Made by a program: the position numbers and the translations under genes
Part shown: piece after piece, positions 18,133 through 26,703 of the stretch
Layout of the letters: each line of letters opens with the position of its first letter
Position numbering within the stretch: the first letter of the stretch is position 1
Notes under the pieces: generated by a model
Seen by the model: the letters and a program-made list of their open reading frames with translations, nothing else
The model's database searches: none
Told to the model about the DNA's origin: nothing
DNA from: Thermoleophilia bacterium
GTDB taxonomy: Bacteria; Actinomycetota; Thermoleophilia; Gaiellales; Gaiellaceae
DNA length: 64,000 bases
Assembly (NCBI GenBank): GCA_020845695.1
Contig: JADLFG010000029.1
Span: forward strand, 150,742-214,741
Reading direction: 5' to 3'

Positions 18133-19311
18133 GTGGGCGCAGCTCTCGACGGAATCCGTGTGCTCGACTTCACCCAGATGATGCTGGGCCCGTACGCGAC
18201 CCAGTTTCTCGGCGACCTCGGCGCCGACGTGATCAAGATCGAGAAGCCGGTGTCGGGGGAGTGGGAACGCGGGCTCGAGTTCATGGGACAGCTCGTGGCG
18301 GGCGACTCCGCCGCCTTCCACGCGATGAACCGCAACAAGCGATCGGTCACGGTCGACCTGAAGAGCGCCGCCGGCCGCGAGGCGATCCTGCGACTCGGTG
18401 CGACGTGCGATGTCGTCGCGGAGAACTTCCGCCCCGGCGTGCTCGACCGGCTCGGGCTCGGCTACGAGGATTTCCGCCGCGTGCGACCCGACGTGATCTT
18501 CGCCTCCGGGTCGGGCTGGGGACAGCGCACGCGCTTCGCGCGCGAGCGAAGGCCCGGTCAGGACCTGCTGATCCAGGCGATGTCGGGGCTCGCGTTCAAC
18601 GCCGGGCGGCGGGACGATCCGCCGATCGTGGCTGGCTCCTCGCTCTGCGACGCGACGACCGCGCTCACGCTCGCGATCGGGATCCTCGCCGCGCTGGTCG
18701 CCCGGGAGCGCCGGGGGATCGGGCAGCGCGTCGAGGTCGATCTCTTCTCGACCACGATCTCGGTCCAGTGCCAGGAGATCTCGGCGATCGTCAACCAGGG
18801 CACCGACGCCGTCCGATCCGAGGCGGGAATCGCGCAGCCCTGGCTCTCGGCGCCGTTCGGGATCTACCGCACCCGCGACGGGTGGCTCGCCCTCTCGATG
18901 ACGCCGCTCGAGACCCTGGCGCCGCTCGTCGGCGATCCCGGCCTGGCCGGGCTCGATGCGTGGGCCGACCGCGACGACGTCAAGCGCCGCCTCGATCCCG
19001 TGTTCGAGCGGGAGACGACCGACGTCTGGCTCGAGCGGCTCGCTTCGGAGGGGGTCTGGTGCTCCCGGGTGCGCACGACGAAGGAGGCGGTCGACGAGCT
19101 GCGCGCCGAGGGCTCCGGGCTCGTCTGCCGGGTGACGCACCCGCGGGCGGGGGAGCTCGAGCTGATCGGCTGCCCGATCACGCTGTCGCACACCCCCTGG
19201 GAGCTTCGCCTCGCGCCACCGCTCGTGGGGGAGCACACGGACGAGGTGCTCTCGGAGGTGCTCGATCCGGCCGAGCTCGCGGCCCTGCGCGAGGCGGGCG
19301 TGCTCGGGTGA
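18133..19311 (+). CDS. Class III CoA-transferase (CaiB/BaiF family)
   Basis: This 392-residue protein has the family start GIRVLDFTQMMLGPYATQFL, the FNRNKRSV-like MNRNKRSVTVDL, ENFRPGVLDRLGLGYED and the segment GQDLLIQAMSGL containing the expected catalytic Asp. Such enzymes move CoA between organic acids, activating the pathway substrate. It starts with GTG and overlaps the next gene (GTGA at 19308-19311). With the hydratase and hydroxyacyl-CoA dehydrogenase that follow, it forms a beta-oxidation-like route for an unknown acid. A second member lies at 34691. Confidence 0.9.
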   Translation: MGAALDGIRVLDFTQMMLGPYATQFLGDLGADVIKIEKPVSGEWERGLEFMGQLVAGDSAAFHAMNRNKRSVTVDLKSAAGREAILRLGATCDVVAENFRPGVLDRLGLGYEDFRRVRPDVIFASGSGWGQRTRFARERRPGQDLLIQAMSGLAFNAGRRDDPPIVAGSSLCDATTALTLAIGILAALVARERRGIGQRVEVDLFSTTISVQCQEISAIVNQGTDAVRSEAGIAQPWLSAPFGIYRTRDGWLALSMTPLETLAPLVGDPGLAGLDAWADRDDVKRRLDPVFERETTDVWLERLASEGVWCSRVRTTKEAVDELRAEGSGLVCRVTHPRAGELELIGCPITLSHTPWELRLAPPLVGEHTDEVLSEVLDPAELAALREAGVLG

Positions 19312-20096
19312 GCGCCGGGGCGCACCCGAACCTCGTCGAGGATCGCCGGGACGCGGTCGCGATCCTGCGGGTGCAGCGCGAGGAGGCGCTCGGCGCGCTC
19401 TCCCGCGGCATGGTCGAGGCGCTCGGAGACTACCTCACCGACCTGGGCCGCGACTCCTCGGTCGGCGCGCTCGTCCTCACCGGCACGGGCAAGGGCTTCA
19501 TCGCCGGCGCCGATATCGGCGAGTACGACGGCGTCTCCCAGGCCGCATTCGACGACTACCAGCGGCTGTCGCGGCGCGTCTTCGACCTGCTCGAGGCGCT
19601 ACCGCAACCCGCGATCGCAGCCGTCAACGGCTACGCGCTCGGCGACGGCTTCGAGGTCGCCCTCGCGTGCGACCTGATCGTCGCCTCGACCGCCGCGCGC
19701 TTCGGGCTTCCGGAGATCAAGCTGGGCCTCCTGCCGGGCGGCGGTGGCACCCAGCGCCTGCCGCGCGCGATCGGCATGCGCGCGGCGAAGGAGCTCGTGC
19801 TGACGGGGCGCTTCATGCGCCCAGACGAGGCCGAGCGGCGCGGGTTGCTCGTCGCCGTGACCGAGCCCGAGGAGCTGCTTGGGGTCGCGACCGAGCTCGC
19901 CGAGCGGATCGCGGCCGCGCCGCCGCTCGCCGCTCGCGAGGCGATTCGCCTGATCGACGACGGCTGCGACTCGCCGCTCGCGACCGCGCTCTCGCTCGAG
20001 CAGCGCGTGCTCTCGAACCTGTTCGCGACCGCCGACGCCCGGGAGGGCATCCGTGCCTTCAGCGAGAAGCGCGAGCCCCGATTCAGCGGGCGCTGA
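19308..20096 (+). CDS. Enoyl-CoA hydratase/isomerase family protein
   Basis: This 262-residue crotonase-fold protein shows the oxyanion-hole segment GKGFIAGADIGEY, the second loop VNGYALGDGFEVALACD and the catalytic Glu region LPEIKLGLLPGGGGTQRLP. It ends EKREPRFSGR, the common ECH tail. It hydrates, isomerises or cleaves an acyl-CoA. The GTG start overlaps the CoA-transferase stop, and a long upstream open frame is only an antisense artefact. It is coupled with the CoA-transferase. Confidence 0.92.
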   Translation: MSAGAHPNLVEDRRDAVAILRVQREEALGALSRGMVEALGDYLTDLGRDSSVGALVLTGTGKGFIAGADIGEYDGVSQAAFDDYQRLSRRVFDLLEALPQPAIAAVNGYALGDGFEVALACDLIVASTAARFGLPEIKLGLLPGGGGTQRLPRAIGMRAAKELVLTGRFMRPDEAERRGLLVAVTEPEELLGVATELAERIAAAPPLAAREAIRLIDDGCDSPLATALSLEQRVLSNLFATADAREGIRAFSEKREPRFSGR

Positions 20097-20111
20097 CCCG
20101 AGGAGACGACC

Positions 20112-21074
20112 ATGTTGTGGCAGCACGGCCCCATCTCGACCCTGAACATGCAGCTCAAGGGCGACCAGTCGAACGTCTCGGTGACCGTGCACATCGTCGT
20201 GGGCGGCGACCGCGTGGCGCTCGTGGACACCGGGCTCGTCTGGGCCTACGACCAGCTCGAGGAGGCGCTCGGCGAGCTCCGCATCCCCGTGGGTCGGATC
20301 GACCTCGTGCTGAACACCCACGAGCACATGGATCACATCGGCAACAACGCCCGGGTCGTGCGCGAGTCGGGCGCGCTCGTCGGCGCGCACCCCCGCCGGG
20401 CGGCCTGGATCGAGGACCACCGACTCGGGGCCGAGCAGATGGTGCTGCGCTTTCCCGACGCCGAGCCCGTCTTCGACCCGAAGCCCGAGTACCTCGACTG
20501 GATGGAGGAGGAGCAGGCGCCCGTGCACCTCCGCCTCCTCGACGGCAACGTGATCAACCTCGGTGGCGGCGTCGAGCTCGAGGTGATCGAGCTGCACGGC
20601 CACTCGCTGGGCGAGATCGGCTTCCTCGAGCGCTCGAGCGGCACGCTCGTCTTCGGCGACGCTCTGATGCCGACGCACGTCCCCGTGCTCTTCCTCTACG
20701 AGGAGCCGCATCACACGCGCGCGACCTGCCGGCGGATCATGCAGCTCGCCCGCGATCGAGACGTGCGTGCCGTGCTGTCCGGTCACGCCGAGCCGTGCGG
20801 GCGGGACGAGGCGATCGCCTGGGCCGGCGAGTGTCTCGAGCGGACGGTGCAGATCGAGCGGGCGATCGTCGAGGCGGTCCAGGAGGTGCCGGGCGGAGAG
20901 CTCGCTCGCATCCGCGACGTCGTCACCGAGCGGCTCGGGAAGCTCCGCGAGTGGCGCGCGCTGATCACGATCGACGGGCACCTGCGCGACCTCGAGCGGC
21001 AGGGAGTGATCGCGCGCTCCGGGGGCGGCTGGGAGCTGGCGGGCGGCCGCGCGGCGACCGGGATGGCGCCGTGA
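20112..21074 (+). CDS. MBL-fold metallo-hydrolase with C-terminal winged helix
   Basis: This 320-residue protein has the metal motif NTHEHMDHIGN (HxHxDH), a distal ELHGHSLGEIGFL, an Asp in VFGDALMP and the last His in LSGHAEP. The final 80 residues (AIVEAVQEVPGGELARIRD ... LRDLERQGVIAR) look like the winged-helix tail seen in LACTB2-like hydrolases. It may hydrolyse a CoA thioester or a lactone. The position between a hydratase and an acyl-CoA dehydrogenase favours a thioesterase-like role. It overlaps the next gene by 4 bases. Confidence 0.85.
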   Translation: MLWQHGPISTLNMQLKGDQSNVSVTVHIVVGGDRVALVDTGLVWAYDQLEEALGELRIPVGRIDLVLNTHEHMDHIGNNARVVRESGALVGAHPRRAAWIEDHRLGAEQMVLRFPDAEPVFDPKPEYLDWMEEEQAPVHLRLLDGNVINLGGGVELEVIELHGHSLGEIGFLERSSGTLVFGDALMPTHVPVLFLYEEPHHTRATCRRIMQLARDRDVRAVLSGHAEPCGRDEAIAWAGECLERTVQIERAIVEAVQEVPGGELARIRDVVTERLGKLREWRALITIDGHLRDLERQGVIARSGGGWELAGGRAATGMAP

Positions 21075-22057
21075 GCGTGAGGCCCCAGGCCGTGCTGGGC
21101 GCCGGCGTGATGGGTGCCGACATCGCGCTCAGCCTCGCGCTCGGCGGCGAGTCGGTCCGGTTGTGGGGCCGGCGCGAGGAGGGGCTGGCCGCGGCCGGCG
21201 TCCGGCTGCGCGAGAATGCGGCGTTCGTCGCGGGGGAGGGGCTCGCGACCGGGCCGGCGGTCGAGGCGGCGCTCGCGCGGGTCGAGGCCACGACGGAGCG
21301 CGCGCGCGCGCTCGACGGTGTCGAGATCGCGATCGAGGCCGTCTCCGAGCGGCTCGAGCTGAAGCGGGAGCTGCTCGCGGCGGCCGAGGCGGAGACGCCA
21401 CCGGACGCCGTGCTCTCGAGCACGACCTCGTCGCTCAGCCCCACCCGGATCGCTGAGTCGCTCGCTCGGCCCGAGCGCTTCGTGGTCGCTCACTACGCCC
21501 AGCCGGCCCACCTGATGATGCTCGTCGAGGTCGTACCGGGCGAACGCAGCGGCGAGGACGCGATCGAGGCGGTCTCGGCGCTGCTGCGCCGGACCGGCAA
21601 GCTGCCGGCCCGCTGCGCGGACATCCCCGGCTTCGTCTGGAGCCGGCTCCAGCAGGCGCTCCTGCGCGAGTTCGCCTTCCTCGTCCGTCGCGGCGACGTG
21701 ACCGCGGAGACCTGCGACACCGTGCTCAAGTACGGCTTCGCGCACCGCCTGGCGGTGATGGGGACGTTCGAGCACGCCGACCTCGCCGGGCTCGAGCTGA
21801 TGGGCGAGATGGCGAAGGAGGTGTGGCCCGACCTCTCCCGCGACGTCGACCCGGACGACGGGCCGATCGGCGAGCTGCGCCGGCGCGGCGAGACCGGGAT
21901 GAAGGCCGGGAGGGGTTTCTACGACTGGGCCGCCCGCGACCCGGACGCGTTTCGACGTGACCGAGACCGCGAGATCGTGCGCCGGCTCAAGCTCCTGCGT
22001 GGAGGGGAGGTCGTGCTCGGCGACGGTGGCCCCGCTGCGGCGGGCAGCGAGTCCTGA
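21071..22057 (+). CDS. 3-hydroxyacyl-CoA dehydrogenase
   Basis: This 328-residue protein has the NAD loop VLGAGVMGADIALSLALGG, the STTSSLSPTRIA segment, and the catalytic region HYAQPAHLMMLVEVVPGE, a variant of the usual HFFNPxHxMxLVE. The C-terminal domain ends in the family pattern GRGFYDW. It oxidises a 3-hydroxyacyl-CoA, probably the product of the hydratase two genes upstream. The GTG start lies inside the stop of the MBL gene. It is the last gene of this CoA-ester operon. Confidence 0.9.
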   Translation: MSVRPQAVLGAGVMGADIALSLALGGESVRLWGRREEGLAAAGVRLRENAAFVAGEGLATGPAVEAALARVEATTERARALDGVEIAIEAVSERLELKRELLAAAEAETPPDAVLSSTTSSLSPTRIAESLARPERFVVAHYAQPAHLMMLVEVVPGERSGEDAIEAVSALLRRTGKLPARCADIPGFVWSRLQQALLREFAFLVRRGDVTAETCDTVLKYGFAHRLAVMGTFEHADLAGLELMGEMAKEVWPDLSRDVDPDDGPIGELRRRGETGMKAGRGFYDWAARDPDAFRRDRDREIVRRLKLLRGGEVVLGDGGPAAAGSES

Positions 22058-22090
22058 CATCCTGTGGGCGGACGTTTCCGCGGCGCCGTG

Positions 22091-22119
22091 TTGACTCGCT
22101 CGGGACGCGTACCTAGGAT
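22091..22119 (+). promoter_or_regulatory. Promoter of the molybdenum hydroxylase operon (TTGACT-17-TAGGAT)
   Basis: TTGACT at 22091-22096 and TAGGAT at 22114-22119 are separated by exactly 17 bases, among the best sigma-70-like matches in the window. The predicted transcript starts about 18 bases before the ATG at 22144. This marks the 22144-28136 genes as a separate transcription unit from the CoA-ester operon. Confidence 0.6.
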
Positions 22120-22143
22120 TGGCTGACTGAGCAGGCCACTTCG

Positions 22144-22953
22144 ATGAAGCCGCCGCCGTTCGACTACCACGTGCCCGAGACCCTCGAGGAGGCGGTCAGG
22201 CTGCGAGCCGAGCTCGGTCCCGATGCCTCGATCCTCGCGGGCGGGCAGAGCCTGATCCCCCTCCTCAACCTCCGCTTCGCCCGACCGAGCGCGCTGATCG
22301 ACCTGCGTTGCGTGCGCGAGCTCGACTACGTGCGCGCGTGCGACGGCGGCGTCGCGGTCGGCGCGATGACCCGCCAGCGGGAGCTCGAGCGCGCGGCGGC
22401 GGCGGTCGGACTGAGCCCGCTCGTCCGCGAGGCGCAGCGCTGCGTGGCCCACCCCGTGATCCGCAACCGCGGCACCGTCGGTGGGACGATCGCTCACGCC
22501 GACCCGGCGGCGGAGCTTCCGGCGGCGTTGCGAGCGCTCGGCGGCCACGTCACGGCTCGCGGGCCGCGCGGGGAGCGCAGGATCGACGCCGCCGAGCTGT
22601 TTCGGTTTCACTTCACCACCTCGCTCGAGCCGGACGAGATCCTGACCGAGGTCTTCTTCCCCTCGCTTGCTGCCGGCGCCGGGTCGGCCTACCTGGAGCT
22701 CAGCCGCCGCCACGGCGACTACCCGCTCGCCGGCGTCGCAGCCGTGGTCGGAGACCATCGTGCGCGGCTCTGTTTCGCCGCGCTCGGACCGACCCCGGTG
22801 CTGGTCGAGTCCGACGATCCCGCCGACTGGGACGCCGCGATCGAGCCGGCCGGGGACATCCACGCATCGGCGGCGTACCGGCGCGAGCTCGCCGCCGTGC
22901 TCGGCAGACGGGCGCTCGCGCTCGCCCGGGAGCGCGCGACGGGAGGGGCATGA
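22144..22953 (+). CDS. Molybdenum hydroxylase FAD-binding (medium, CoxM-like) subunit
   Basis: This 269-residue protein shows the FAD-binding motifs ILAGGQSLIPLLNLR and RNRGTVGGTIAHADPAAE, typical of CoxM/CutM/NdhF-type subunits. It passes electrons from the iron-sulfur subunit to FAD. Its start Met lies 18 bases downstream of the predicted transcription start. It overlaps the small subunit (ATGA at 22950). The three subunits belong to the xanthine dehydrogenase/aldehyde oxidoreductase family. Confidence 0.92.
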   Translation: MKPPPFDYHVPETLEEAVRLRAELGPDASILAGGQSLIPLLNLRFARPSALIDLRCVRELDYVRACDGGVAVGAMTRQRELERAAAAVGLSPLVREAQRCVAHPVIRNRGTVGGTIAHADPAAELPAALRALGGHVTARGPRGERRIDAAELFRFHFTTSLEPDEILTEVFFPSLAAGAGSAYLELSRRHGDYPLAGVAAVVGDHRARLCFAALGPTPVLVESDDPADWDAAIEPAGDIHASAAYRRELAAVLGRRALALARERATGGA

Positions 22954-23435
22954 GACAGGCGGTCACGTTCACGGTCAACGGCGAGCGGGTGCGGCGCGAG
23001 GTCGAGCCGCGGCTGCTGCTCTCCGACTTCCTGCGGCACGAGCTCGGGCTGACGGGGACGCACGTCGGTTGCGAGCACGGTGTCTGCGGCTGCTGCACGA
23101 TCCTCGTCGACGGCGCCGCGGCCCGTTCCTGCCTGATGCTCGCCGTCCAGGCGGACGGAGCCGAGGTGCGCACGATCGAGGGACTCGCAACTGGCGGCGA
23201 GCTCCACCCCGTGCAGGCCGCGTTCCGGGAGGCGCACGCGCTCCAGTGCGGCTTCTGCACGCCCGGCTTCGTGATCGCCGTCGCGGCCTTCCTCGAGGAG
23301 TGCGAGACCGTCGATCTCTCCGACGGGGCGATCCGCGAGGCGATCGCCGGCAACCTCTGCCGCTGCACCGGCTACCAGAACATCGTCGAGGCCGTGCGGA
23401 TCGCCGCCCGGACGATGGGGAAGGTGCCCGCATGA
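22950..23435 (+). CDS. Molybdenum hydroxylase 2Fe-2S (small, CoxS-like) subunit
   Basis: This 161-residue protein carries two 2Fe-2S clusters. The N-terminal plant-type site is CEHGVCGCC followed by a later Cys in SCLM, and the C-terminal helical site is QCGFCTPGF with NLCRCTGYQ. Length and motifs match CoxS-like subunits. The GGAGGGGC ribosome site lies just before the ATG, which overlaps the end of the FAD subunit gene. It overlaps the large subunit by 4 bases. Confidence 0.94.
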   Translation: MRQAVTFTVNGERVRREVEPRLLLSDFLRHELGLTGTHVGCEHGVCGCCTILVDGAAARSCLMLAVQADGAEVRTIEGLATGGELHPVQAAFREAHALQCGFCTPGFVIAVAAFLEECETVDLSDGAIREAIAGNLCRCTGYQNIVEAVRIAARTMGKVPA

Positions 23436-25834
23436 GCGCGGAGCCCGGGCCCGTGATCGGGCGCTCCGTGGCGCGTAACGAGGACGAGCGTCTGCTGCGC
23501 GGACGTGGGCAGTACGTCGACGACGTGCGGGCGCCGGACGCGCTCCACGTCGCGTTTCTGCGCAGCCCGGTCGCCCACGCGCGGATCCGCAGGCTCGACG
23601 TCTCGGCCGCCCGGGCCCATCCGGGGGTCACGGCCGTCTGGACGCACGCCGACCTCGGCGAGCGGGCCGAGCCGTTGCCGCTGCTCTTCCCGCACGAGCA
23701 CCTGCCGTACCCGAAGACCCAGCATCCGCTCGCGATCGAGGAGGTCGACTTCGTCGGCCAGCCGATTGCGATGGTGATCGCCGCGAGCCGCTACGTCGCC
23801 GAGGACGCGGCCGAGCTCATCGAGCTCGAGCTCGACGAGCTGCCGGCCGTCGTCGACTACGAGGCCGCCGTCGACGGCGGGCCGCTCGTCCACGCCGACC
23901 TGCCGACCAACGTCGCCGCCGACGGCACCTGGACGGTCGGGGATCCCGACCGGGCCTTCGCCGAGGCGGAGATCGTCGTCCGCCACCGGTTCGTCTGCGA
24001 GCGCAGCGCCTCGATGCCGCTGGAGCCGCGGGCGGTGCTCGCCCGCTTCGAGCCCGGCACCGATGCCCTGACCGTCTGGGACACGACCCAGTGCGTGCTG
24101 CCCGTACGCTCGGCCCTGATCGCGAAGCTCGGTCTGCCCGAGGACCGCGTCCACGTGATCGCGCAGGACGTCGGCGGCGGCTTCGGCCTCAAGGGCTACC
24201 TGCTCTACCCGGAGGAGCTGCTCGTACCGCTGGCCGCGCTGCGCCTGCGCTGCGCGGTGCGCTGGACCGAGGATCGCCGGGAGCACTTCCTGGCTTCCAA
24301 CCACCAGCGCGGCCAGGTGCACACGATCGAGCTGGCCGCGACCCGCGACGGCGTCATCACCGGCCTGCGCGACGATCTCGTTCAGGACCAGGGCGCGTTC
24401 ATCGCCTACGGCCTCGTCACCCCCTGGATCGCCGCCAGCCACGTCGCCGGTGCCTACCGGATCCCGAACCTCGCCGTCCGCTACCGCTGCGTCTACACGA
24501 ACAAGGTCTCCGTCAGCCCGATGCGCAGCGTGGGGCGGCCGCAGTCGAGCTTCGCGCTCGAGCGGGCCGTCGACCTGCTCGCCCGTGAGCTCGGAATCGA
24601 CCGGGCCGAGCTGCGCCGGCGCAACCTGCTTTCCCCGGAGGAGCTCCCCTACGCCCGCGACGGTCTCTTCTTCGCCGGCTACCCGGTCGTGCTCGACTCG
24701 GGCGACTACCCCCGCGCGCTCGAGACGGCGCTCGAGGCGATTGGCTACGAGGGCTTCGCCGCCGAGCAGGCGCGCGCGCGCGCGGATGGCCGCTATCTCG
24801 GGCTCGGGCTCGCCTGCTACGTCGAGGGCACCGGCGAGGGTCCCTACGAGGGGGCCCGGGTCTACGTGCAGCCGACGAGCGGACGCGTGCAGGTGACGAC
24901 CGGCCTCACGTCGCAGGGGCAGTCCCACGCGACCACGTTCGCCCAGGTCGCCGCCGACGTGCTCGGTCTCGAGCCGGCCGACGTTCAGGTCGAGGAGGGC
25001 AACACGTCCGCCTTCGGCTTCGGCGCCGGTACCTTCGGCAGTCGCGCGATCGTCAACTGCGCGAACGCGGTCGCGCTCGCGGCCGAGGAGGTGCGGGAGC
25101 AGGCGTTGCGCCACGCGGCGAACATGCTCGAGGCCGCGGTCGAGGATCTCGAGCTCGCGGGCGGGAGGGTCGAGGTTCGGGGCGCGCCCGAGCGCGCGGT
25201 CACGCTGCGCGAGATCGCGATCGCGGTCAATCCGATCCGCTACACGACGCTCGATCCCTCGACCGCGGCGGTCGCCCGCTTCGCGCCGGCCCGTGCCCGG
25301 GCCGGGTTCGAGCGCGGCGACGGCCCCCTGCTCGAGGGGTCGGCGTACTGGGCCCCGTCCTCGACCACGTGGACGAACGGAGTGCACGCGGCGATCGTCG
25401 AGGTCGATCCCGAGACCGGAGCTGTCCGTTACCTGCGCTACGTCGTCGTCCACGACTGCGGCGTGATGGTCAACCCCGCGATCGTGCGCGGCCAGATCCA
25501 CGGTGGCGTCGCCCAGGGCGTCGCGAATGCGTTCTACGAGCGCATGGTCTACGACGAGGCGGGTCAGCATCGCAACGCGTCCTTGCTCGACTTCCTGATG
25601 CCGTACGCGACCGAGGTTCCGGCGGTCGAGATCCACCACCTCGAGACGCCCTCGCCGCTCAACCCGCTCGGAATCAAGGGGACCGGAGAGGCCGGGTCGA
25701 TCAGTCCACCCGCCGTCACGGCGGCGGCGATCGAGGACGCGCTCGCGCCGTTCGGGGTGCACGTGGACGAGGCGCCGCTCGACCCGCAGCGGGTGCGGCA
25801 GCTGATCGCCGCGGCCGCTGGCCGCGCCCCGTAG
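23432..25834 (+). CDS. Molybdenum hydroxylase catalytic (large, CoxL-like) subunit
   Basis: The 800-residue product has the molybdopterin-cytosine-dinucleotide-binding architecture: [19 protein letters not shown] start, [32 protein letters not shown] and the catalytic Glu in [10 protein letters not shown]. It lacks the AYxCSFR loop of true CO dehydrogenase. At about residues 363-372 it reads [10 protein letters not shown], where form II/aldehyde oxidoreductases usually have PYRGAGRPE. It therefore probably oxidises an aldehyde or an N-heterocycle with an altered pocket. The operon continues with sugar-acid dehydratase and semialdehyde dehydrogenase genes, so a sugar-derived aldehyde is a reasonable guess. 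Confidence 0.9.
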   Translation: MSAEPGPVIGRSVARNEDERLLRGRGQYVDDVRAPDALHVAFLRSPVAHARIRRLDVSAARAHPGVTAVWTHADLGERAEPLPLLFPHEHLPYPKTQHPLAIEEVDFVGQPIAMVIAASRYVAEDAAELIELELDELPAVVDYEAAVDGGPLVHADLPTNVAADGTWTVGDPDRAFAEAEIVVRHRFVCERSASMPLEPRAVLARFEPGTDALTVWDTTQCVLPVRSALIAKLGLPEDRVHVIAQDVGGGFGLKGYLLYPEELLVPLAALRLRCAVRWTEDRREHFLASNHQRGQVHTIELAATRDGVITGLRDDLVQDQGAFIAYGLVTPWIAASHVAGAYRIPNLAVRYRCVYTNKVSVSPMRSVGRPQSSFALERAVDLLARELGIDRAELRRRNLLSPEELPYARDGLFFAGYPVVLDSGDYPRALETALEAIGYEGFAAEQARARADGRYLGLGLACYVEGTGEGPYEGARVYVQPTSGRVQVTTGLTSQGQSHATTFAQVAADVLGLEPADVQVEEGNTSAFGFGAGTFGSRAIVNCANAVALAAEEVREQALRHAANMLEAAVEDLELAGGRVEVRGAPERAVTLREIAIAVNPIRYTTLDPSTAAVARFAPARARAGFERGDGPLLEGSAYWAPSSTTWTNGVHAAIVEVDPETGAVRYLRYVVVHDCGVMVNPAIVRGQIHGGVAQGVANAFYERMVYDEAGQHRNASLLDFLMPYATEVPAVEIHHLETPSPLNPLGIKGTGEAGSISPPAVTAAAIEDALAPFGVHVDEAPLDPQRVRQLIAAAAGRAP

Positions 25835-25845
25835 ACTCAGAGGCC

Positions 25846-26703
25846 GTGGACGGTCTCCGGCGTGTCAGCTTCCGCGGGCAAGCGCAACTGGTCGCGGCAC
25901 GCGACGGCGCTCTCCACCCGCTCGAGGAAACGCTCGGGGAGCTCTTGGCCGGAGGGCTCGGGGCGCTGCACGAGGCGGTCGACCGCGCTCTCGCAGCGCC
26001 TCCGCTCGCCGGGGTACCCGAGGCGGTCCTCGCCCCGATCGACGCGCAGGAGGTCTGGGCCTCCGGCGTCACGTACGAGCGCTCCCGCCAGGCGCGCGTC
26101 GAGGAGGCGGTCGTCAAGAGCGTGTACGACCTCGTCTTCGAGGCGGAGCGCCCCGAGCTGTTCCTGAAGGCTGCCCCGGGGCGCGTGCCGCCTCCCGGAG
26201 CGCCGCTGCGCATCCGGGCCGACTCGACCTGGGACGTCCCGGAGCCCGAGCTCGCGCTCGTCCTCACGGCCGCGGGCGAGATCGCCGGCTACCTCGTCGC
26301 CGACGACGTCTCGTCGCGCTCGATCGAGGGGCAGAACCCCCTCTACCTCGCGCAGGCGAAGATCTACGACGACTCGCTCGGCCTGTCCGGCACGATCGTC
26401 CTCGCCCGCGAGCTGGGCGAGCGCGCTCGCTCGGCTCGCATCTCGCTCGCGATCGAGCGGGATGGGCGTGCCGTGTTCAGCGGCGAGACTTCGACCGCGC
26501 AGATGCGCCGGCCGTTCGAGACGCTCGCCGGCTACCTGTACCGGGAGCTCTCGCACCCGGAGGGCGCCGTGCTCCTGACCGGCACCGGCCTCGTGCCGCC
26601 CGACGATTTCACGCTCGAGGACGGCGACGTCGTCGAGATCGAGATCGAGGGCGTCGACGTTCTCCGCCATCCCGTCTACCGAGCCCCTGGAGTAGCCCCA
26701 TGA
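25846..26703 (+). CDS. FAH-family 2-keto-3-deoxy-pentonate dehydratase-like protein
   Basis: This 285-residue protein belongs to the fumarylacetoacetate hydrolase superfamily. The segment [20 protein letters not shown] with [10 protein letters not shown] is characteristic of the subgroup containing 2-dehydro-3-deoxy-D-arabinonate dehydratase, which turns the ketodeoxy-pentonate into 2-oxoglutarate semialdehyde. Asp and Glu ligands for Mg are seen in [10 protein letters not shown]. The next gene encodes the matching semialdehyde dehydrogenase, overlapping by 4 bases. The GTG at 25846 begins the homology and is 11 bases after the large subunit. This assignment fits the xylonate-type dehydratase at 8187. 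Confidence 0.82.
   Translation: MDGLRRVSFRGQAQLVAARDGALHPLEETLGELLAGGLGALHEAVDRALAAPPLAGVPEAVLAPIDAQEVWASGVTYERSRQARVEEAVVKSVYDLVFEAERPELFLKAAPGRVPPPGAPLRIRADSTWDVPEPELALVLTAAGEIAGYLVADDVSSRSIEGQNPLYLAQAKIYDDSLGLSGTIVLARELGERARSARISLAIERDGRAVFSGETSTAQMRRPFETLAGYLYRELSHPEGAVLLTGTGLVPPDDFTLEDGDVVEIEIEGVDVLRHPVYRAPGVAP

Noticed and set aside
23432..25834. Reading the CoxM/S/L-like set as CO dehydrogenase.
   Set aside because: The AYxCSFR loop with its Cys ligand is absent, and the operon continues with sugar-acid enzymes rather than cox accessory genes.
25846..26703. FAH-family gene as fumarylacetoacetase of tyrosine breakdown.
   Set aside because: The length and the [13 protein letters not shown] segment fit sugar-acid dehydratases, and no homogentisate genes are present.
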